Source of the DNA: Streptococcaceae bacterium ESL0687
GTDB lineage: Bacteria; Bacillota; Bacilli; Lactobacillales; Streptococcaceae
Assembly: GCA_029392475.1 (NCBI GenBank)
Contig: CP113940.1
Coordinates: 1,054,001 to 1,118,000, forward strand
Reading direction: 5' to 3'
DNA: 64,000 nucleotides
Both the position numbers and the translations under genes were made by a program. Positions 59,504 to 64,000 of the stretch are shown here, in pieces; positions within the stretch are counted from its first letter, which is position 1, and every line of letters starts with the position of its first letter. A model generated the notes under the pieces. It had not been told where the DNA came from and made no database searches. It worked only from the letters and a program-made list of their open reading frames with translations.

Positions 59504-60712
59504 TTATTTTAGTTCGTTTAAGAAGCTTTTTCCGTTTTCAGTTTGCTCTACACCGAAGTTTTCAGCAACTGTAGCTGAAATATCTGCATAGTTACCAACT
59601 GGTAGCACTCCTGCACCCTTGAAGGCCTTGCTGTAGGCAAGAAGTGGCACATACTCACGAGTGTGGTCAGTTCCAGCATAGCTTGGATCATTTCCGTGGT
59701 CAGCTGTGATTAGAAGCAGATCGTCTTCAAGCATGGCATCCATGATTTCAGGCAGGCGAGCATCAAATTCATTGATGGCAATTCCGTATCCTTCGATATC
59801 ACGACGGTGACCATATAAGGCGTCAAAGTCAACAAGGTTGGTAAATGAGAAACCTTCCTTGAATTCAGGCAGTTTAATCGTGTCTAAAAGGAGGTCAACT
59901 CCGGCCATGTTGTGGGCAGTGTGTCCCATATCATGGTTGATTCCAGCTCCATTGAAAATGTCATTGATTTTACCTACAGAGTAAGTATGAACCTCGTTTT
60001 TATCAAGGATGTCTAGTACTGTTTCTCCAAATGGGCTAAGAGCATAGTCATGACGCCCTGCTGTACGGATGAAGTTTCCAGGTTCTCCTACATAAGGGCG
60101 GGCGATAATGCGTCCAATCATGTATGGGTCATCTAAAGTAATCTCACGGACGTACTCACAGATGCGGTAAAGCTCGTCTAGAGGGATAACGTCTTCGTGG
60201 GCAGCAATCTGTAGTACTGGGTCAGCACTTGTATAGATGATAAGCTCCCCTGTTTCCATTTGACGTGGTCCAAAGTCTTCAATGACTTGTGTTCCAGAAT
60301 AAGGCAGGTTGGCCTCACGGATTACCTTGCGGCCTGAGAACTCTTCGATTTTTTCAAGAAGATCTTCAGGGTATCCTTCAGGGAAAACACGGAAAGGTGT
60401 TTGGATGTTTAGACCCATAATCTCCCAGTGGCCAGTCATGGTGTCTTTACCACGTGAGATCTCTTCAAGCTTTGTAGCATATCCAATTGGATCTTTTACC
60501 GCATGTACGCCTTTTAAAGGTGTTTCACGGGGGATGTTACCAAGCCCGATTTTTTCCATATTTGGAACCTTCAGGTCAAAGTTTTCTGCGATGTGACCAA
60601 GTGTATCACTTTCAGTGTCATTTTGGTCATGGTTAAAGAATTCATGGGCATCTGGTGCTGCACCGATACCAACTGAATCCATTACAACTAAATGAATACG
60701 ATTAAATTTCAT
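59504..60712 (-). CDS. deoB: Phosphopentomutase
   Basis: A 402-residue Mn-dependent alkaline-phosphatase-superfamily mutase converting (deoxy)ribose-1-phosphate to the 5-phosphate. Metal ligands are visible in [14 protein letters not shown], the active Thr in [10 protein letters not shown], and ITADHGNDP and [11 protein letters not shown]. It processes the sugar phosphate made by PunA and DeoD. AAGGGAG precedes ATG 60712. Confidence 0.97.
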   Translation of the reverse strand: MKFNRIHLVVMDSVGIGAAPDAHEFFNHDQNDTESDTLGHIAENFDLKVPNMEKIGLGNIPRETPLKGVHAVKDPIGYATKLEEISRGKDTMTGHWEIMGLNIQTPFRVFPEGYPEDLLEKIEEFSGRKVIREANLPYSGTQVIEDFGPRQMETGELIIYTSADPVLQIAAHEDVIPLDELYRICEYVREITLDDPYMIGRIIARPYVGEPGNFIRTAGRHDYALSPFGETVLDILDKNEVHTYSVGKINDIFNGAGINHDMGHTAHNMAGVDLLLDTIKLPEFKEGFSFTNLVDFDALYGHRRDIEGYGIAINEFDARLPEIMDAMLEDDLLLITADHGNDPSYAGTDHTREYVPLLAYSKAFKGAGVLPVGNYADISATVAENFGVEQTENGKSFLNELK

Positions 60713-60743
60713 ATTGTCTCCCTTGCTATTTTTACTAGCTTTA

Positions 60744-60755
60744 TTTTACCATATT
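60744..60755 (-). promoter_or_regulatory. deo operon extended -10 promoter
   Basis: ATATGGTAAAAT on the minus strand, one base different from the gyrB/ftsK/SNF2 box; no clear -35. Confidence 0.5.
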
Positions 60756-60782
60756 TGCGCATCAATTAGTATCAATCCAAAC

Positions 60783-60807
60783 AAAAAAAGAAGGCCAGAA
60801 GGCCTTC
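60783..60807 (-). terminator. kimA terminator
   Basis: GAAGGCC / GGCCTTC stem, loop of four, followed by seven Ts on the minus strand, 8 nt after the stop. Confidence 0.88.
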
Positions 60808-60814
60808 AAAACTA

Positions 60815-62650
60815 TTATTTTTTAAGGTGATAACTATAGGTTGATACAACAATATTATCACGGAATCCAAGGTAATAACGAATCCTAATACTCATCTGGT
60901 TATGAAGAATATTTTTCCATCGTCTATTAGGTACAAACTGAGGAACAATTACTGTTACAGTATTTCCTTTTTTCTGAGCGGCCTTACTTACCAAATCAAC
61001 ATAACGAACTACAGGTTTTACAACGTCCCTGTAACTTGATTCAACAACTGAAAAACGCATGTCTGGGAAGTATTCCCTAAATTCAGCCTTAATCTCTTCG
61101 TCTTTTTCTTTAGTTTCCTTAGTCGATACGTGCATGGCAACAACTTCATCCCCAATTGACTGGGCATAAGAAATAGCACCAACAGCTACACGAGTTACAT
61201 TTCCGACAAGGACAATTACTGTATTTCCATTGAACTCCTCAACCTTAATATCTTCTGTTAGACGAAGCTCGTCTGCCACATGGACATAGTGCCTCTTGAT
61301 TCTATAAAACATATAGATCAAAGCAGGAAGGATAAGGAAGAATGGCCAGATATCATTAAATCTTAGGGCCACAAGGATTAACACAATGGCATAAGAGATG
61401 GTTGATCCGATGATATTTGAAAGGGAATGTTTAAGGAATTTATTTCCATATTCCCTGCGCCATTTAACAACCATACCAGTTTGCGAAAGAGCAAATGGTA
61501 CGAATACCCCAATTGAATAAAGTGGAATCAGACGTTCAGTATTTCCCTCAAAGATCATGAGAAGGACAATGGCACCAATTGCAAGACTTAAAATACCATT
61601 TGAATAACCTAGACGGTCACCTTTTTCCATGTACATATGAGGCATGTACTTATTTTTAGCCAAGTTGTAGGCAAGCATTGGAAAGGCAGAAAATCCTGTG
61701 TTGGCAGCAACTGCTAAAATCATCGCTGTAGCAATCTGGAATACATAGTAAAGGATGTTTCCTCCAGAAAAATCAAAAACCTGTTTTGCTACTTGCGAAA
61801 GGACAGTTGAACCAGTCTTAGGAGTTACTCCTAGCCAGTAGTTTAAAAATGTAATTCCTGAGAAGAAAACTCCAAGAATTAAAGACATAATGGCAAGAGT
61901 TGCTGCTGCATTCTTAGCCTTAGGCTTTTTAAAGAAAGGAACGGCGTTAGAGATGGCCTCAACACCTGTAAGTGATGCTGATCCACTTGAAAAGGCCTTA
62001 AGCAAGATAACAATTGAAATCCCTGAAACAGCTGTTCCAATTTGGGCTGTCGCATGATAAGGAAGACCACCTGTAAAGATTCGGAAAATCCCAACAGAAA
62101 TCAGGACAATTGTTGAAGCAACAAAGGTGTAAACAGGGATTAATAAAAATCCTGCAGATTCTCTAAGTCCCCTTAGGTTCATAACCGTAAGGATTAGCAC
62201 TAGGGCAATTGAGATTAAAAGATTGTACTGGTGCAAGAAGGGAATGGTAGCTGTGATGGCGTCAGCTCCTGCAGAAACAGAAACGGCAACCGTTAGCATA
62301 TAGTCAATTAAAAGACTTCCACCTGCAACAAGACCTGCATTGTTACCCAGATTTTCTGACGATACAACATAAGCCCCTCCACCATGAGGATAAGCCTTAA
62401 TAATTTGCCTGTATGACAGGGTCAAACTAGCCAGTAGTACCAAAACCAAAAGGGCAATCGGAATACTATACCAAATGGCCGCAGATGATAAGGTAATCAG
62501 AACAAGAACAATCTGTTCAGTACCGTAGGCTATTGATGACAGAGCATCACTAGACAGCATGGCAAGAGCCTGCAGTTTAGTAAGCAGATGACTGTCATCA
62601 TCAGTAGATTTTAGGGGCTCTCCAACTAAAACCTTTTTTATTTTTTTCAT
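60815..62650 (-). CDS. kimA: KimA-like high-affinity potassium transporter (APC/KUP-related)
   Basis: A 611-residue transporter with about 12 helices and a C-terminal cytosolic domain (about 470-611). The N-terminus VLVGEPLKS, ALAMLSSDALSSIAYGTEQI, YPHGGGAYVVSSENLG and KAFSSGSASLTGVEAISNAVPFF match Bacillus KimA (YdaO), a potassium-proton symporter inhibited by cyclic di-AMP. A generic amino acid permease call is the weaker alternative. TAGGAG precedes ATG 62650. The leader is too short for a ydaO riboswitch. Confidence 0.85.
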   Translation of the reverse strand: MKKIKKVLVGEPLKSTDDDSHLLTKLQALAMLSSDALSSIAYGTEQIVLVLITLSSAAIWYSIPIALLVLVLLASLTLSYRQIIKAYPHGGGAYVVSSENLGNNAGLVAGGSLLIDYMLTVAVSVSAGADAITATIPFLHQYNLLISIALVLILTVMNLRGLRESAGFLLIPVYTFVASTIVLISVGIFRIFTGGLPYHATAQIGTAVSGISIVILLKAFSSGSASLTGVEAISNAVPFFKKPKAKNAAATLAIMSLILGVFFSGITFLNYWLGVTPKTGSTVLSQVAKQVFDFSGGNILYYVFQIATAMILAVAANTGFSAFPMLAYNLAKNKYMPHMYMEKGDRLGYSNGILSLAIGAIVLLMIFEGNTERLIPLYSIGVFVPFALSQTGMVVKWRREYGNKFLKHSLSNIIGSTISYAIVLILVALRFNDIWPFFLILPALIYMFYRIKRHYVHVADELRLTEDIKVEEFNGNTVIVLVGNVTRVAVGAISYAQSIGDEVVAMHVSTKETKEKDEEIKAEFREYFPDMRFSVVESSYRDVVKPVVRYVDLVSKAAQKKGNTVTVIVPQFVPNRRWKNILHNQMSIRIRYYLGFRDNIVVSTYSYHLKK

Positions 62651-62710
62651 TCTAATTAACTCCTAAAGTTTGAAATTTAGATACAGGTTATATCATAACA
62701 TTTTAAAATA

Positions 62711-62737
62711 AAAAAACCATAATTTTTATGGTTTTTT
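62711..62737. terminator. Terminator after the CHAP gene
   Basis: A 12-bp perfect stem (AAAAAACCATAA / TTATGGTTTTTT) with loop TTT, 14 nt after the CHAP stop; T-runs on both strands. Confidence 0.88.
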
Positions 62738-62751
62738 TTATTTGTTTTTGA

Positions 62752-64000
62752 TTATACGTGGATGAAGGCAATAACTGAACTACGTGAAATAGTTTGTGTA
62801 TGCCAGTTAGGGCTTCCCATATAGTTTGTTTCTTGTACAGTGATGCTATCTCCATTAACGGCGATAACAACAGAAACGTGACCATATCCCATATCCCAGG
62901 CAGGGTTACTTGTCACAGCAATTGTTGATCCTGCAACTGGATTTCCATCTACAAGGTGACCTAGAGCCGCCGCTGTACCTGGCCAGTTAATAGCATTACC
63001 CCAGTTGTTACCAACACGACTTCCAAAGAAGCTCTTAACTCCCCATGTACATTGACCATATGGATAAGTATTAGCTGATGAATACTTGTTTGATGTCGAT
63101 GCTACAGGAGTAGTCGTTGTTGTATCACTTGGAGTTGACACAGCTGGTGTTGATGGTGTAGTAGCTGCTGGCGTTGTTGCAGCAGGAGTTGATGCTGCTG
63201 GTGTTGTTGCAGCTGAGCTGGCACTACTTGAGCTACTTGCTGAAGACGCAGAAGATGATTGAGGTTGTTTAGCCTCACTTGCTGCTGCAGCTTGGGCTTC
63301 TTTTTGAGCTTGAGCTGCTTGGGCCGCTTGAGCTGATGCTTCTTCAACACGTGCTTTTTCTGCTGCCGCTGCTTCTGCTGCTGCACGTTCTGCTTCAGCC
63401 TTTTGAGTTAGAAGACTTTCCTTCTCACCTTCGGCAGTAGCACGTTCAGCTGCTAGATTTAATTGGGCAACCTTAAGTTCAGCCTGTTGAGTTGTTAAAG
63501 TTTTAGCAGAAGTTTCTAGTTCAGCTTGGTTCTTACGCGCCTGCTCACTTTTTTCAACGTTTTCTGCTAATTTTTCTTCAACAGACTTTTTGTCAGCCTG
63601 TTGCTGTTTCATCATCTGATCGTTTGCACCCATAACTTGACGCATAGCAGTTACACGGCTAACAGCATCAGAAATAGACTTAGAATTTACGACAGCAGAA
63701 ATATAGCTTGTCGCACTGTTATCAGTCTGAGCACTACGTGCTTGCTCTTGAAGAGATTTTTCACGTTCTGCAATATCTTTTTGCAGTTGATCGATTTCTT
63801 TGTTTAATTGTTGAGATTCAGCTAGTAATTTATCGTTTTCCTTTTGAAGGGCGTCACGTTTTTCGTTGATAGCTGCAATATTTTTTTCAATTGATGTCAC
63901 CTGAGCTGCTGCTGCATCTTCTTGTGACTTTAAATTGCTAATTTTACTGTCTTGTTGTTGTATCTTGGAGTCGATGTCATCTGCTGAAGCGCTTGATGAG
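62752..64000 (-). CDS. PcsB/Usp45-like secreted CHAP-domain protein, 5' end missing
   Basis: The frame stays open to the right edge, so the signal peptide lies outside; 415 residues are visible. From the N-terminal side: a coiled coil of about 180 residues (DSKIQQQDSKISNLKSQ, ARSAQTDNSATSYISAVVNS), an Ala/Glu helix, a Ser/Ala/Thr/Pro low-complexity linker, and a CHAP amidase/endopeptidase domain with the catalytic Cys in YGQCTWG and His in YGHVSVVI. In streptococci PcsB splits daughter cells with FtsEX; Usp45 is the main secreted lactococcal protein. The unusually plain active site suggests a working hydrolase. Confidence 0.9.
   Translation of the reverse strand, partial: SSSASADDIDSKIQQQDSKISNLKSQEDAAAAQVTSIEKNIAAINEKRDALQKENDKLLAESQQLNKEIDQLQKDIAEREKSLQEQARSAQTDNSATSYISAVVNSKSISDAVSRVTAMRQVMGANDQMMKQQQADKKSVEEKLAENVEKSEQARKNQAELETSAKTLTTQQAELKVAQLNLAAERATAEGEKESLLTQKAEAERAAAEAAAAEKARVEEASAQAAQAAQAQKEAQAAAASEAKQPQSSSASSASSSSSASSAATTPAASTPAATTPAATTPSTPAVSTPSDTTTTTPVASTSNKYSSANTYPYGQCTWGVKSFFGSRVGNNWGNAINWPGTAAALGHLVDGNPVAGSTIAVTSNPAWDMGYGHVSVVIAVNGDSITVQETNYMGSPNWHTQTISRSSVIAFIHV

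Noticed and set aside
62651-62751. Cyclic di-AMP (ydaO) riboswitch ahead of kimA
   Set aside because: Only about 60 nt lie between the terminator and the start codon, far too short for that riboswitch, and no matching helices were seen.
63100-63300. Repeat array or CRISPR-like pattern
   Set aside because: The repeated triplets encode the Ser/Ala/Thr/Pro linker of the CHAP protein; there are no spacers or conserved repeat units.

Overview
The window looks like the chromosome of a low-GC Streptococcaceae member, most likely a Lactococcus species. The support is the maa-dexA-mapA-pgmB maltose cluster, a liaFSR/cesSR operon with a sequence close to the lactococcal CesR box, a PurR-type PurBox in front of fhs, a Usp45/PcsB-like secreted protein, and AT-rich DNA with strong Shine-Dalgarno sites and many extended -10 promoters. 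No rRNA, tRNA, CRISPR array, insertion sequence or prophage was seen. Gene density is high, and nearly all genes lie on the minus strand; azlCD, ltaS, exoA and ebfC are on the plus strand.

Layout. 1-4.5 kb: 5' end of an XRE regulator divergent from azlCD, then a YxeA/BceAB-type peptide-stress ABC module. 4.5-13.4 kb: a nine-gene run (rRNA methyltransferase, aroD, aroE, aroB, aroC, tyrA, aroA, aroK, pheA) covering dehydroquinate to phenylalanine/tyrosine precursors; DAHP synthase is not in the window. 13.5-31 kb: envelope and housekeeping genes (ltaS, gyrB, HAD phosphatase, orphan PTS IIB, rodA, TVP38 protein, S1 protein, cyclophilin, Cof phosphatase, liaFSR, murC, a disordered basic protein, SNF2 helicase). 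30.6-38.5 kb: manA with a perfect cre site, a phosphonate-type ABC importer (phnDCEE), a GC-rich SDR gene, a Tad2-like (DUF2829) protein and metG. 38.6-45.2 kb: exoA, an ArsC/Spx-like protein and the maltose/isomaltose cluster. 45.4-53.8 kb: ebfC, then rsmI-yabA-ricT-holB-tmk, ftsK and an OatA-like acyltransferase. 53.9-64 kb: a MupG-like protein, fhs, corA, the deoB-punA-deoD purine nucleoside operon, kimA-type potassium transporter and a PcsB/Usp45-like CHAP protein cut by the window edge.

Genes working together. Cell-envelope functions dominate: LtaS, RodA, MurC, FtsK, OatA, PcsB-like and the LiaFSR sensor system. Maltose is cleaved by MapA to glucose and beta-glucose-1-phosphate, which PgmB isomerises; DexA supplies glucose from isomalto-oligosaccharides. 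DeoB, PunA and DeoD salvage purine nucleosides, while Fhs feeds formyl-tetrahydrofolate to purine synthesis.

Most notable observations. (1) An S1-domain (CvfD/YugI-like) gene has no usable start codon and sits in the -1 frame behind cyclophilin, across a canonical A-AAA-AAC slippery heptamer inside a 9-A run that ends on the cyclophilin stop codon. (2) Three TTTAAG-type direct repeats at 11-bp spacing, matching the streptococcal CiaR box, lie upstream of ltaS. (3) A four-copy 13-bp tandem repeat carries serial Shine-Dalgarno sequences between mapA and pgmB. (4) A PurBox sits about 76 bp upstream of the predicted fhs transcription start. (5) A LiaR/CesR-like box with an adjoining palindrome precedes liaF. 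(6) The GC-rich SDR gene and Tad2-like gene may be acquired. Start codons were moved from the longest reading frame where a Shine-Dalgarno sequence decided the matter (azlD, aroC, ltaS, gyrB, TVP38, liaS, manA, phnE2, SDR, arsC-like, mapA, rsmI, fhs).
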